NCBI GenBank assembly: GCA_007741555.1
Contig: CP036526.1
Coordinates: forward strand, 2,976,001 to 3,040,000
Direction of reading: 5' to 3'
DNA length: 64,000 nucleotides
Source: Stieleria marina
GTDB lineage: Bacteria; Planctomycetota; Planctomycetia; Pirellulales; Pirellulaceae
Below are positions 1 to 9,628 of the stretch, piece after piece. The translations under genes were made by a program, and so were the position numbers. The notes beneath the pieces were generated by a model, which was given only the letters and a program-made list of their open reading frames with translations, ran no database searches and was not told the origin of the DNA. Position 1 is the first letter of the stretch. Every line of letters starts with the position of its first letter.

Positions 1-188
1 TGGGCGCGATCAAGGCCATCACGGCAGCTCAGATGGCGCTGCAGCGGGATGTCAGCCGTAGTCATGTTTCGTTGGATGATGTGATCCAAACGATGTGGCA
101 AACTGCCCAAGATATGAATGCCAAATACAAAGAAACTTCCGAAGGCGGCCTGGCAATTCAGATTTCGGTGAACGTCAGCGAATGTTGA
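1..188 (+). CDS. sdaA: L-serine ammonia-lyase (iron-sulfur type), C-terminal end only
   Basis: The frame is open from the window edge (first full codon at base 3) and stops with TGA at 186-188. The 61 visible residues include [13 protein letters not shown] and [16 protein letters not shown], which match the conserved end of the alpha domain of bacterial single-chain L-serine dehydratases. These enzymes deaminate serine to pyruvate using a 4Fe-4S cluster. The very last residue is Cys (VSEC-stop). In the Legionella enzyme a C-terminal Cys inserts into the active site as an intrinsic inhibitor and cluster ligand, and the same is possible here. The catalytic cluster cysteines lie outside the window. 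Confidence 0.75.
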   Translation, partial: GAIKAITAAQMALQRDVSRSHVSLDDVIQTMWQTAQDMNAKYKETSEGGLAIQISVNVSEC

Positions 189-325
189 ATCGCAGCTGAT
201 GCCGTTCGGCGTTGCGCCCATGAACGTGATTGGAGGACGGCGGTTCTCTTTGCCGGTGTGCTTCTTTACTGGCGCTCTTCCTTATTAACGCCCTTCTTTA
301 TGGGCGTCGGCCGATTTAGACTGCC

Positions 326-1165
326 GTGATGTTTGAACTGCGTTGCACCGTCAGAAAATGCCCCCACTTGCTGAGCCTCAGCGAGGGCGGATTGCGCTGC
401 GTGGCAGGCCATCATTTTGATCGAGCCAAGCAGGGGTATTGGAGCCTGTTGCAACCGCAGGATCGAAAGTCAAAGAATCCGGGCGACTCGGAAGCAGCGG
501 TGTTGGCCCGGCAAAGCTGGCTCGCACGGGGCTACATGTCGGGACTGATTCAGGCGTTGCAGCCTTGGGTTAGTTCTTCGCAATCAAATGAAACCGGCAC
601 GACAACACGGACGTTGGATTTGGGATGTGGTGAAGGGACGTTCGGCAAAGCGTTGTTCACCGATGAAGCGGACGGCTACTGTGGGATCGATCTTTCCAGG
701 CGAGCAATCAAGTTGGCGGCTCGAAGTTGGCCAGAGGCGACTTGGGTGCTTTCCAATGCAGATCGCTTCCTCCCCGCGGCGGATGAAAGCGTGGACCGTG
801 TCATTTCGCTGTTCGGTCGTCGACCTGCGACTGAAATCCGCCGCGTGCTTCAGCCGACCGGTGTCTGTATGGTCGCCGTGCCAGGGGAAGAAGACCTGAT
901 CGAATTGCGTCAGCATGTCCAAAGCGAAGGTCATCGACGAAGCCGATGGGAGCTGATCGCTGAAGAGATGTCAGCGGCGGGGCTCGAGTTGTCCGGTCAC
1001 CAGAGCTGGCGAGAGCAGTTTGACTTGGATCGCCAAGCAATTGTTGATTCACTCACCATGACTTACCGTGGCAACCGACATTCGCAAGCGGAACGTATAA
1101 GCGAAATCGCGTCGATGTCGGTGACGTTAGCGGCAGACCTGCTGCTGTTTCGCCGCCGCGACTAA
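326..1165 (+). CDS. RlmA-type 23S rRNA (guanine-N1)-methyltransferase
   Basis: The 279-residue protein has the architecture of RlmA/RrmA enzymes, which methylate a guanine in domain III of 23S rRNA with S-adenosylmethionine. An N-terminal zinc-finger-like segment (C7, C12, C25, H29, then FDRAKQGYWSLL) is followed by PGDSEAAVLAR, the usual linker motif, and a Rossmann methyltransferase domain with the motif LDLGCGEGTFG near residue 100. The start is either GTG at 326 or ATG at 329; I kept the longer one. The first Cys pair has four residues between the cysteines rather than two, a small divergence from the E. coli protein. It stands alone downstream of the serine dehydratase end. Confidence 0.8.
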   Translation: MMFELRCTVRKCPHLLSLSEGGLRCVAGHHFDRAKQGYWSLLQPQDRKSKNPGDSEAAVLARQSWLARGYMSGLIQALQPWVSSSQSNETGTTTRTLDLGCGEGTFGKALFTDEADGYCGIDLSRRAIKLAARSWPEATWVLSNADRFLPAADESVDRVISLFGRRPATEIRRVLQPTGVCMVAVPGEEDLIELRQHVQSEGHRRSRWELIAEEMSAAGLELSGHQSWREQFDLDRQAIVDSLTMTYRGNRHSQAERISEIASMSVTLAADLLLFRRRD

Positions 1166-1292
1166 TCAGGGCTAAAGGTAGCCGGTTGTAAAAACTAATG
1201 CCGTTGGACGACTGAGTTTTGCTGTCAGCCGCAGTTCTGTTTTCTCTGCCAGTCCCAGCACCGATGTCGATGCCGGGGCGTTCGCAGAGTTT

Positions 1293-2180
1293 TTACTTTG
1301 CCAGCGATTTGGCTGGTTTGCCATCGGAAGTCAGATTGCCGGTTGACCAGAGCAAACCGCGGACGACGAAATCCATGTAGCGGTCGTCCGAGACCGTTTC
1401 GTTTTGGTGCCCCAGCGATGTGCTGAACACCTTGGTTTTCTTTGGCCCGTATTCACTGGTCCACGCGATCACGGCGGACTTTTCGACCGGTTTTGCGTCG
1501 GGGTTCTTTTTCAGTTCCCGCTTGTTGGGCGGAGTCATTTGTTTGCCAGTGACCAGGGCGCTTGTGCCGGCGTAGACGCGAAGGTTGTTGTACAGTTCTT
1601 CGTTGCCGGTTTTCCACGGCCCAAATCCTTTGGTGATCGGGTGATCGGCATCGGTGCGAATCACATCGATCGGAACCTTGGGCCCGTGGCTGGTCGATTG
1701 CACGCCAATCATTTCGTACCAACCGCCGTTGTCGGCATCGGGTTCGACGGGGGCTTTGAAATTTCCCCAGCGATAACTATGCATCGCGCAGTGGAGGTTG
1801 ACTGCCGGAGTGCCAGCACGGTGAGCAGCCAAAATTCGGTCGACGTAAGGTTTCTCTGTCACGTTGGCCGAACACTCGTCGTGAATCACCACGTCGTATC
1901 CGTCGGCCCAGTCGTCGGAGTTGTAAATGTCGAACGTGGCTTTGGTCGTTGTGTCTTCGCTCAGTTCCACTGTGACCACGGCGTTGATGCGGGCTTCGAT
2001 GCCGTCTTTGAGCAGTTTGGTTTGGGTGACGTAGTCGTGGCAGCAACCGCCCGCTACCAGCAACACCTTCAACGGCATCGGTTGCGGTGTGGCTTCCTGG
2101 GCAAAACTTGGAGTCGCGAAAAGGATGCAGGCCGACCAAACGATAGCAGCGTTGCGAAAATTCAGGATGGATTGGATCAT
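1293..2180 (-). CDS. ThuA-like domain protein, secreted
   Basis: I place the start at ATG 2180 because it begins a clean signal peptide (MIQSILNFRNAAIVW through TPSFAQ). The longer upstream frame reads as non-secretory sequence. The mature part of about 267 residues begins VLLVAGGCCHDYVTQT and contains YDVVIHDECSA, VNLHCAMHSYR and FSTSLGHQNETV, which are typical of the ThuA (class I glutamine-amidotransferase-like) fold. This family is very common in planctomycetes, often in sugar-degradation loci. The reaction is unknown and the protein is probably periplasmic. It is separated from the MoxR gene by about 270 bp, so it is probably a separate unit. Confidence 0.8.
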   Translation of the reverse strand: MIQSILNFRNAAIVWSACILFATPSFAQEATPQPMPLKVLLVAGGCCHDYVTQTKLLKDGIEARINAVVTVELSEDTTTKATFDIYNSDDWADGYDVVIHDECSANVTEKPYVDRILAAHRAGTPAVNLHCAMHSYRWGNFKAPVEPDADNGGWYEMIGVQSTSHGPKVPIDVIRTDADHPITKGFGPWKTGNEELYNNLRVYAGTSALVTGKQMTPPNKRELKKNPDAKPVEKSAVIAWTSEYGPKKTKVFSTSLGHQNETVSDDRYMDFVVRGLLWSTGNLTSDGKPAKSLAK

Positions 2181-2452
2181 CAGCGGGCCTTGTGGTTCCG
2201 TGGTGGGTGATTCAGTGGGAAATGGGTTCAGTTGAAGCGGCAGTGTTTTGGACGGCGTCAGTGGGCGCAATTCTATCTGCGCTGTGAATCTTTTTGCGCT
2301 GTGAACCAACCGGATTGGCAGTGCGTTCATCCAGTCGGCCCCCAATCGCCGATCGGTCTCGGCGATCACACCAACGGCTGACCAAACGGGAAGTTTGCTT
2401 CAGCAGTTTTTTGGGCATGGGTCTTGGGCAAGGATCACCGAGTGATCCAGGA

Positions 2453-3508
2453 TCAGTCCCGCGGGACTTCGACCCCACGTATCAACGATTGTAGTTCTTC
2501 GTCCGTCGTGCGTCCTTCGATTTCCGCTTCGGCAGTCAGTTGAACACGGTGCCGAAGTGCTGGGACAGCGACTTCGACCACGTCGTCGGGAATCGCATAA
2601 TCGCGTCCGTTGAAAGCTGCCAAAGTACGGGCCGATTGCATCAATGCGATTCCAGCGCGAGGCGAAGCCCCGATATGAAAAGCGGGCCAGTTTCGTGTCG
2701 CACGAACCAGTTTGTTGATGTAGTCGACCAAGCTTTCTTCGACTCGAACGGTCCCACACAGTTCAATAGCGGCGTTGACAGATTCCGGGTTCGTGAGCGG
2801 CTTGATGGCTTCGCGAAGACGCTTGTTCAAATCAACTTGCTGGCTGTGAAGTTTCAGGATTTCGGACTCTTGAGTCTCCGAAGGATAATCGACTTTCAGT
2901 TTGAACATGAACCTGTCCAACTGAGCTTCCGGCAAGTTGTAAGTGCCTTCGCTTTCCAGCGGATTTTGGGTCGCCAGAACCAGAAAAGGTCGTGGCACGG
3001 CATGGCTGGTGCCGTCGACCGTGACGCGAAACTCCTGCATGATCTCCAGCAAAGCCGCATGCGTTTTGGCGGGCGAGCGATTGATTTCGTCTGCCAGCAA
3101 TAGCTGCGTAAAGACAGGCCCAGGACGAAAACGAAACTCGCTTTCTTTCATGTCAAAGACCGGTGCTCCGGTGATGTCCGACGGCATCAAGTCAGCGGTG
3201 AACTGGATTCGACCGAATTCACATCCCAGGATTTGTCCCAGCGTGCGCACGAACAGTGTTTTGCCCAAACCCGGCACCGATTCGATCAAAACGTGTCCAC
3301 CGGAGAACAAGGCGGTCAGAGTCCCGAGTACCAATTCGTCTTGGCCGACATACAGTTTCCCGACTTCGTCCGAGATCGCTTGGTAAAGCTTTTGCATCGG
3401 CAAGAATTTTTCGGACAATTCGTGCTTCGAGCTACCGGCACCCGGTGGCGTGGAAGTTTCCTTGCCAAACATCGGCGGAGGCGTTGGATCAGGCGTCGCG
3501 CTACTCAA
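2453..3508 (-). CDS. MoxR-family AAA+ ATPase
   Basis: This 351-residue AAA+ ATPase has a Walker A (SVPGLGKT), a Walker B (LLLADEINRSPAKTH) and the strongly conserved ATQNPLESEGTYNLPEA sensor region followed by LDRFMFKL. MoxR ATPases act as chaperones that mature partner proteins, usually VWA/DUF58 proteins encoded next door. The start codon is TTG at 3508, supported by GAGGT about 8 bases upstream. It is the last gene of the RDD-SpoIIM-membrane-DUF4129-DUF4350-MoxR operon and lies 66 bp after the DUF4350 gene. Unusually for this conserved cluster, no DUF58 gene follows it. Confidence 0.93.
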   Translation of the reverse strand: MSSATPDPTPPPMFGKETSTPPGAGSSKHELSEKFLPMQKLYQAISDEVGKLYVGQDELVLGTLTALFSGGHVLIESVPGLGKTLFVRTLGQILGCEFGRIQFTADLMPSDITGAPVFDMKESEFRFRPGPVFTQLLLADEINRSPAKTHAALLEIMQEFRVTVDGTSHAVPRPFLVLATQNPLESEGTYNLPEAQLDRFMFKLKVDYPSETQESEILKLHSQQVDLNKRLREAIKPLTNPESVNAAIELCGTVRVEESLVDYINKLVRATRNWPAFHIGASPRAGIALMQSARTLAAFNGRDYAIPDDVVEVAVPALRHRVQLTAEAEIEGRTTDEELQSLIRGVEVPRD

Positions 3509-3574
3509 CGGGAGTACCTCGTTTGAAAAATGTAAATTTGGAATGGGAATCAGGAAAACGTCGAATGGCTAAAC

Positions 3575-5113
3575 TTAGAATCTGAACTGATCGCTCGAGC
3601 GGTCCGGCGTTTTGCCCGCAGGGGGAGATTCGGTTTTCTCAGGGGCCGTGTGATCGAGATTGGGGGTGATGTCAGGAGCGGGTAACTGGCCACCGGGGAT
3701 CTTGCGACCGGGTATCTCTGGACCCGCGGCTTCCGCGTCGAGTGGAGTCGAGGCGGGAGTGACCGGTTGGGGAGCTTTGGGCGCGTCTGGGATGACCCAA
3801 TCGCCAGTCGTTTCACCCTTCATGCGCCGCATGTATTCGTTAATCCTCGCGCGAGCGTACTTTTCTCCTCGAGCGTTGTTCATCAGGCTGGCGACCGCGT
3901 CCAGGTGATCGCCGAAATTGCTCGTCGAACCACGCTCGACATTTCTGGCACGTCCAAAGATCGGCAGTAGCATCATGCAAACGACAAAGCCAAGCAAGGC
4001 CGCGTGGATCGTCACCAGACTCATCGGCCAGACCGTCAGCAGTTCCATGCCCGAAGCCTGGGGCACTCCGGGTTTGCTCTCGCTGACCGGAATCGGGTTG
4101 TAGGAACTGAGTAGAAAGCCGGCGGTTTGAATGTCGTCCGTTTCGTTGGTCGCGGGATCGTCGGTTGAACGGTCGCCGCTCTGACCGCTTGCACTCTGCG
4201 CGATCAACTCTTCGGCAAGTTCTGCGTTGGCGGGCTGCGTGAATGCAAAGTTCGTCAAAAGTGATCCGCCTGCCACCACGATGATCTTCGAATCGTGCCA
4301 GCCGTCGGAAGTGATTTCCGAGACAATTGAATCGCCCGATTCGGTGTCGATCAGGGAACGGAAATGAACCTTCGTTCGCGTCTTCTCTTCGCTTGCAAAC
4401 GATGTGTAGGGAGTCGCTGGTCCGGTCGGTCCCTGATTGGAAAAAGTGATTGGGGCCGTCGCGGGGGGCTGATTCTTTTTGTCCTCTGCATCGTACGGTT
4501 CGATCACGTATTCCGTCAAAATTGACCGCTGTGCGTCCGGTTCGCCAGCTTGAGGGGTGGCGGAAGATTGTGAAGCCAAATCCCAATTCTTGGTCGACAA
4601 ATCACCGCGTCGGAAGATCTGTGATTTTGGTTTCACCGCGAACCAACCGTTGGAGTAGGTGTCGCGACGATTGACTGTCCATTGAAGTCGTTCGTTCAGT
4701 TTGCGGGCCGCGCGCCGGCGGTATTCCATTCTTTGGCCGGGAGGTGCGGACATCCCCGCTTGCACCCAGTAGTCCGCTTCGCTGCCGCTATCTGGCACCA
4801 CATATACCAACGTGCGCCCGCCGTGGCGTAGCCAGCGTTCGAACCAGCGGGTGACTTTGATATCGATGGGTTTCAAAACCTGGGGAGTCCACACGATCAC
4901 GTTGCTGCGGCGGACCCGCTGAGTCAATCGGCGGATATCACGCGTTTTGTAGCCTGCATTTTCGTAGCTGGATCGCAACGCCCCAAATCCGTTGACACTG
5001 GAGTGACCTGCGACTCCGGTTGATGGACCGTACGACGCATCAAACGATTGCCCACATCCGACTGCCAGCAAACATAGGAACAACAAGGTCATCAAGGATG
5101 CGAATTGTTTCAT
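3575..5113 (-). CDS. DUF4350-like lipoprotein/membrane protein
   Basis: Starting at ATG 5113 gives 512 residues with a lipoprotein-like signal (LLFLCLLAVGC, Cys20) and a 4-bp ATGA overlap with the upstream DUF4129 gene. The middle contains VIVWTPQVLKPIDIKV, then TLVYVVPDSGSEADYW and IIVVAGGSLLTNFAF, an arrangement typical of DUF4350 proteins. A transmembrane segment near residue 360 (SLVTIHAALLGFVVCMMLL) precedes a proline-rich C-terminal tail with many PAP/PGxxIPG segments, probably cytoplasmic and disordered. It belongs to the conserved RDD/SpoIIM/MoxR operon, whose role in planctomycetes is not established. Confidence 0.78.
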   Translation of the reverse strand: MKQFASLMTLLFLCLLAVGCGQSFDASYGPSTGVAGHSSVNGFGALRSSYENAGYKTRDIRRLTQRVRRSNVIVWTPQVLKPIDIKVTRWFERWLRHGGRTLVYVVPDSGSEADYWVQAGMSAPPGQRMEYRRRAARKLNERLQWTVNRRDTYSNGWFAVKPKSQIFRRGDLSTKNWDLASQSSATPQAGEPDAQRSILTEYVIEPYDAEDKKNQPPATAPITFSNQGPTGPATPYTSFASEEKTRTKVHFRSLIDTESGDSIVSEITSDGWHDSKIIVVAGGSLLTNFAFTQPANAELAEELIAQSASGQSGDRSTDDPATNETDDIQTAGFLLSSYNPIPVSESKPGVPQASGMELLTVWPMSLVTIHAALLGFVVCMMLLPIFGRARNVERGSTSNFGDHLDAVASLMNNARGEKYARARINEYMRRMKGETTGDWVIPDAPKAPQPVTPASTPLDAEAAGPEIPGRKIPGGQLPAPDITPNLDHTAPEKTESPPAGKTPDRSSDQFRF

Positions 5114-6033
5114 GCCGCCACCTCTTGCTGCGATGTCAGACGCTGTTCCAACGCTTGGTTGTTTTCCCACAGCGACGCGAACTCTGATTGCGTGATCCCA
5201 TGACGTCCAAAATACGATCGTTCGAAAGCAGTCACGGTCCGTCCCAGCCGTTCGCCTGATTCACGATCGGAGCTCCGCGTTTCGCGAACATAGCGTCCGT
5301 TGGTTTTACCGCGAGTCAGACGCAGCGAACCGGCTTGATCCAGCATTAGCAGTTGATGCCCAAAGAGCAGGATGATCGCTTGTCCAAACTGCCCTTCGTT
5401 CATCAATCGTTCGGACTCCGTCCGCAAGTTGACGTCGGTTCGACGAAGCTCGGCTGGCAAGTGTTTCATGCGTTCGATCATTTGTTCGTCCGGCGCGTCT
5501 GTACTGATCTTGGCTGCGTCTTTGGTTTTACCCAGGTCTATTTCGGTCTTGCTAAATGCGTACACCAATCCACCCACCGCCGCAAAGATCACGAGCGCCA
5601 GCAGCAGCCAGCCGAACACATTGCCCAGCGTCAGATCGGAACCAAACAGGCCCGTGCCGGTGCCCGTCCCTGTCGTCCCGCCTTTGGTTGTCGTTGTTTT
5701 AGCCGTCGTCTTTTTCTTCTTGGCCACTTTGGGTGGCTTCGGCAGCCATCGGCTGTTTCGGTTGACCGAATCATCGATGCGTTCGTTGACCGTGACAGGA
5801 ATCAACGTGCCTGCGTCGGCATCGAACCAAGGCGTGGACTGCAAGGCATTGGCAGTCGGGGACGATTCCGTGGTATGAGTGGTTGCTGGGGCGGTAGATG
5901 CTGACTGCTGCGCGGTGGCGACTGGCAATGTGAAATGGGCAAGGCTGAAATGGGCAACGGCCAGGATGGCCAAGGCGCGAATAACAGAAGGGGCAAACGC
6001 GGTTGCAGCGGACGTGTTAATGAATGTGTTCAT
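5110..6033 (-). CDS. DUF4129 domain-containing membrane protein
   Basis: The 307 residues begin with a signal peptide, then a Thr/Ser-rich linker, a Lys/Thr-rich stretch (VAKKKKTTAKTTTTK), one transmembrane helix near residue 150 (NVFGWLLLALVIFAAVGG) and a C-terminal DUF4129 domain recognised by GQAIILLFGHQLLMLD and LTRGKTNGRYVRET. DUF4129 also occurs at the C terminus of transglutaminase-like TgpA proteins and sits next to MoxR/DUF58 genes in many phyla. The gene overlaps both neighbours by 4 bp, so the three are translationally coupled. Confidence 0.85.
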   Translation of the reverse strand: MNTFINTSAATAFAPSVIRALAILAVAHFSLAHFTLPVATAQQSASTAPATTHTTESSPTANALQSTPWFDADAGTLIPVTVNERIDDSVNRNSRWLPKPPKVAKKKKTTAKTTTTKGGTTGTGTGTGLFGSDLTLGNVFGWLLLALVIFAAVGGLVYAFSKTEIDLGKTKDAAKISTDAPDEQMIERMKHLPAELRRTDVNLRTESERLMNEGQFGQAIILLFGHQLLMLDQAGSLRLTRGKTNGRYVRETRSSDRESGERLGRTVTAFERSYFGRHGITQSEFASLWENNQALEQRLTSQQEVAA

Positions 6034-7121
6034 TTGCCAGCTCCGTGGACCGATGGTCGAGGATTCTCCTGGGGGGCCGAAGTCGGGTTCGCGGCGGGAT
6101 TAGGATTTGGTCCCGAGTTGGAGGTGGCGGGCTTTGAGCGGGATTTATTGGGGCGTGACTTAGTTGAAAGCGGCTTAGTTTGGCGAGATTCGGTCGTGCG
6201 GGGCTTAAGCGATCCCGCGTCGTCGCCAAACTGCCGAATGGCTTCGGCGCGAACGGCCAGTTCAACTTCCCATCCCTCCAGGCGAATGCGAGTGTCTAGG
6301 TAGTTCAGCAATCGAATCAACGTGCACAGAGCCCCGATGATCCATGCAGACGCCGGTAGCAAGACCAGCAAAACGAACAGTCCCCAATTCCATTGGCCGG
6401 TCACGATGCCCCGTACCCAAACGAGCGACCACAAGACACTGGCGAAAAGCCAGCACGAAATGAACGAGACCGCAATGAACCTACCGCTCAGTTCGCTATT
6501 CATCGGCGAGTGCAGTGATTTGGAGCGACGGCTGGCAGTGATCACGCGAGAATCTTTGGAACGAATGGGGCATTGTTCCAGCAGCAAGATTTCCGGTACG
6601 AACGGCCGCGAGGCGCGAACCAGTACGACTACGATCACGATCGTGACGGGAAGAACGACATCGGCGAAGGGATCAAAGTAAGTGCCGTATCGAAACGCTA
6701 GCAGCGCCATCGTTGGGAGCACTAGTCGTTTGATACCCAGCACCCAAAACCACCGCCAAAACTGCCGTCGACCTTCCTGAAAAACACTGCTCCAGGTTGG
6801 ACGTTTCTCGAAAACAGCTTGCCCCAAATAGATGGTGGTGAAAATGCCTGCGATCGGCGTTTGCAAAACGATCAGCAACAGCATCCATGATGCATAGCGA
6901 AACACCTCTTGGGCTGCCTCGTCATCGCCCAACCCGTATTGAGCTTCGCGGATCGGGATCCACGAAAGCAGCGCCGCGTTGGCAATGATCCATGGCACAG
7001 CGCCCACCAAAAATCCAATCAGCAAAGCACTGGGGTAGCGACGGATCATCACCATCGCTAAATCGCCAATCTCCGACAGCGTGCGGACGCGGACGACCAC
7101 ATGAGTTTTGTCAAGTTGCAA
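6030..7121 (-). CDS. Multi-pass membrane protein of the MoxR/SpoIIM operon
   Basis: I choose TTG at 7121 as the start: it has AAGGGAG about 6 bases upstream and overlaps the SpoIIM stop codon by 11 bp, and a longer frame would run deep into the preceding gene. The 363-residue product has about six hydrophobic helices (for example ALLIGFLVGAVPWIIANAALL and FVLLVLLPASAWIIGALC). It ends in a charged, Pro/Ser/Lys-rich tail of about 60 residues that looks disordered. I recognise no named domain. Position between SpoIIM and DUF4129 is typical for an uncharacterised membrane component of this cluster. Confidence 0.75.
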   Translation of the reverse strand: MQLDKTHVVVRVRTLSEIGDLAMVMIRRYPSALLIGFLVGAVPWIIANAALLSWIPIREAQYGLGDDEAAQEVFRYASWMLLLIVLQTPIAGIFTTIYLGQAVFEKRPTWSSVFQEGRRQFWRWFWVLGIKRLVLPTMALLAFRYGTYFDPFADVVLPVTIVIVVVLVRASRPFVPEILLLEQCPIRSKDSRVITASRRSKSLHSPMNSELSGRFIAVSFISCWLFASVLWSLVWVRGIVTGQWNWGLFVLLVLLPASAWIIGALCTLIRLLNYLDTRIRLEGWEVELAVRAEAIRQFGDDAGSLKPRTTESRQTKPLSTKSRPNKSRSKPATSNSGPNPNPAANPTSAPQENPRPSVHGAGK

Positions 7122-8238
7122 AGGACGCTCCCTTCGCACTGGTTTGATCGGTAGCGTTGCGAGTTTGATCGACACCGGTTTGCGTGTCGGCTGGCAGCGG
7201 TGCGCCAAAAACATCGTCGTACGTGCCCGCTTGCAGACTTTTGCCGCCGATCGAATCTCGCGGGAATCCCAAGATCACGAAATAGAAACTGATCAAACCT
7301 GACGAAATAACTGCCCAGGCCGCTTTGAACACATACGGAGTCGGACTTGGCGACAAGAATCCTTCGGTCAACGCGGCCAGTACGAACAGCAATGCTGATG
7401 CGGCCATGATGGGAATCGCCTGCCGCCCATTTTCTCTCATCGAATCGATTCGGCTTAAACCGTGGGTGTAAAACAGACCCACGCCCAATCGCAGTCCAGC
7501 AGCGGCGGCCAGCGCGATCGCTGTTAATTCAAAGGGCCCGTGGGCTGTGACAAATTCGTAAAAATGTTCGCTGCCGGTCACGTCGTCGCGAGACATGTAG
7601 CCAAAGCACGCTCCTAGCACGATTGCGTTGTAGGCCAGAGTAAACAGGCACGGGATGATCAAAATTCCATAACCAAAACACTTTAGTCCGATACCGGTGT
7701 TGTGATGAATGTAGCCCGCCGCAGCTTGCATGTAGTGATCGCCCGGAGCGTTGAGCGGTCGTTCGTACATTTCTTCCAACTGATCCAGCGTTTGCTCGCC
7801 GACCATCCGCTGGGCAAAATTTGGGAACAGAGTTTCATTGCTGGCCATGATCATGCTGAGCAAGAACAGGCCAAAGAACACGATGGTCGCAATTCGCACG
7901 CAGGGATCGCGGTAGATCAATTGTGGTGCTTCGCGAAAGACAACGTCGCTCCACTGCGTCGGGTCAAATTTGTTGGCACGGTAGAGCTGGTTGTGGGCAC
8001 GGGCAACCAATCGATGCAAATATCCCACGGTTGCCGGGGGCAGCTGATATGCGTCGGCCAGAGCAAGGTCGGCGCAAGCGGCGCGGTACAAAGTCGCAAA
8101 ACGGGAGACGCCGGCGGCACCACGATGATGCCTTTGCCCCGTCTTGTCGGTGCGGCCGCGCGTTTCCATCGAATCACAAAGCCGTTCCAATTCCGTCCAC
8201 TGCTTTTTTCGTTTGTCCAGCAAATTGGCAACATTCAT
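7111..8238 (-). CDS. SpoIIM-like (stage II sporulation protein M family) membrane protein
   Basis: The 375-residue protein opens with a soluble helical region (WTELERLCDSMETRGR, FATLYRAACADLALA) and then has a multi-pass membrane domain. That domain includes TGIGLKCFGYGILIIPCLFTLAYNAIVLG and FYEFVTAHGPFELTAIALAAAAGLRLG. The HGPFEL motif is diagnostic of the SpoIIM/DUF95 family. In non-sporulating bacteria this family is co-encoded with RDD and MoxR proteins. It starts at ATG 8238 with a 4-bp ATGA overlap with the RDD gene. No sporulation role is implied. Confidence 0.9.
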   Translation of the reverse strand: MNVANLLDKRKKQWTELERLCDSMETRGRTDKTGQRHHRGAAGVSRFATLYRAACADLALADAYQLPPATVGYLHRLVARAHNQLYRANKFDPTQWSDVVFREAPQLIYRDPCVRIATIVFFGLFLLSMIMASNETLFPNFAQRMVGEQTLDQLEEMYERPLNAPGDHYMQAAAGYIHHNTGIGLKCFGYGILIIPCLFTLAYNAIVLGACFGYMSRDDVTGSEHFYEFVTAHGPFELTAIALAAAAGLRLGVGLFYTHGLSRIDSMRENGRQAIPIMAASALLFVLAALTEGFLSPSPTPYVFKAAWAVISSGLISFYFVILGFPRDSIGGKSLQAGTYDDVFGAPLPADTQTGVDQTRNATDQTSAKGASFAT

Positions 8239-9293
8239 ACCGAGCCTCCTGGTCTTTGCTGAGACGGAATCGAGGGGGCATCAATGTTTGACCCCGCTTG
8301 GATTGTTCCCGCTGAAGTTGGCTGGGCCGCTGTTATTGGTTGTGCCAACGGCGCCGTTGTTTCGGCCAGTGGCGAAGCACCGCTTTGTTCGATGGTCGAC
8401 GCGGGCAGTTTGTTCATGTCGCGTGCCAACGGGCTGTAGCCACGCAGTGGACCTAGATCGGGTTCTTCGACCGAAGATTCCGCCAAGAATGTTTTGTAGT
8501 ACAGCGCGTAGAGCAGCAAGTCGGGGTCGATGTCCGGCCGAAATTCGAATCGATCGATCAGTGGATCTGTCAAATGGCGAGCAATTTCGCGACGTCGGGG
8601 CGGAGTCAAGTAATGGCGTCGTTCGGCATAGATTGCCAGGGTGCGCGCCATTGACCGCGACACTCGGTAGTCGCCAGGGACAAACGATGACAATGCGGGG
8701 ACTCGGGCGTCATCGACTTTTGCGATTGGCAATCGCCACGAGCGTTCGTCGACTATCACCATCGTGCCCGCGACCAAGTCACCGAGTCGCTGCAATCGTC
8801 GCGTGAAAATCATCGATGAGAGTCCCACCATTCCGGTCGTCACCAAAAAGATCGGGGGATAGTCATCAACAAAGTGATTGAGCGCGGCCACGGGAGCCAT
8901 GTCGGCGACTCGAAGCAGATTTCTTAGCAGCGCGCTGCGTCCGCTGACCGGACGACCATCGATATCGATCACGCGGATTCCGCAAGACCATTTGCCAACC
9001 GTCCGGCCGTTGAAATACGCTTCCATTGTGGTCCCGTAGAACCAACTGACCAGGAACATGACCACGACCCAGATCGCTTGCATGAACGATCCCCCAAACG
9101 ACGTGAACGTTCCCATCAGTCCGCCAATCAGGCCAAAGATCAGGAGGCAGCCCAGGATGATGCCCCAACGCACGACAATATCGATCAGGTAGGCCGGCAA
9201 ACGACGAAATGGGCCGGCGAGTTGATAGTCAAACGCGATGTTCTCGGGCGTGACGACGGCGATCGTTGTGTCGAGTGGTTGAGTGTCATCCAC
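8235..9293 (-). CDS. RDD family membrane protein
   Basis: The 352 residues contain an RDD domain at the N terminus: AFDYQLAGPFRRLPAYLIDI, two or three transmembrane helices, then WFYGTTMEAYFNGRTVGKWSCGIRVIDIDG, a classic RDD signature. The rest is a soluble C-terminal part of about 170 residues with no recognised domain. It is the first gene of the minus-strand operon. The start is GTG at 9293; no convincing ribosome binding site precedes it, so the exact start is uncertain. RDD proteins are small-ion or metabolite-related membrane proteins of mostly unknown function. Confidence 0.85.
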   Translation of the reverse strand: MDDTQPLDTTIAVVTPENIAFDYQLAGPFRRLPAYLIDIVVRWGIILGCLLIFGLIGGLMGTFTSFGGSFMQAIWVVVMFLVSWFYGTTMEAYFNGRTVGKWSCGIRVIDIDGRPVSGRSALLRNLLRVADMAPVAALNHFVDDYPPIFLVTTGMVGLSSMIFTRRLQRLGDLVAGTMVIVDERSWRLPIAKVDDARVPALSSFVPGDYRVSRSMARTLAIYAERRHYLTPPRRREIARHLTDPLIDRFEFRPDIDPDLLLYALYYKTFLAESSVEEPDLGPLRGYSPLARDMNKLPASTIEQSGASPLAETTAPLAQPITAAQPTSAGTIQAGSNIDAPSIPSQQRPGGSV

Positions 9294-9628
9294 GGTGGCG
9301 GTCGCAAGATCCCTAGAGTCGGCGCCGAGACTCAGTTGCCTTGACGTGTAAGTAACTTCGGCGAAGACGTCGTGTGAGGGACATTCGTCGAAATCGTTGG
9401 TGCAAACATCTTAACTGATGCGCAAGCTTCGCTGAGCTGTCAGCGTACCAATTGTCGGCTTCTATTATCTATTTATGGGGCTGGATTTTGCAACGGTGCA
9501 AGCGAGCGATGTTCCGGAAGGTTATCTTTTTGAACTGCTTTGAATCGCATCTCCTAGCGGATCAGACCTTTTCAGCTCCGTGTGAGCGCCTCATTCGACG
9601 TTACGCCAAGATTTTAGGAACGGAATTG
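9294..9628. other. Divergent intergenic region between RDD operon and Nramp-like gene
   Basis: About 335 bp separate two divergently transcribed units, so promoters for both should lie here. I see no coding capacity with a credible start and no strong hairpin. The frame of the transporter is open back to 9452, but that part is polar and not conserved in character. Confidence 0.4.
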
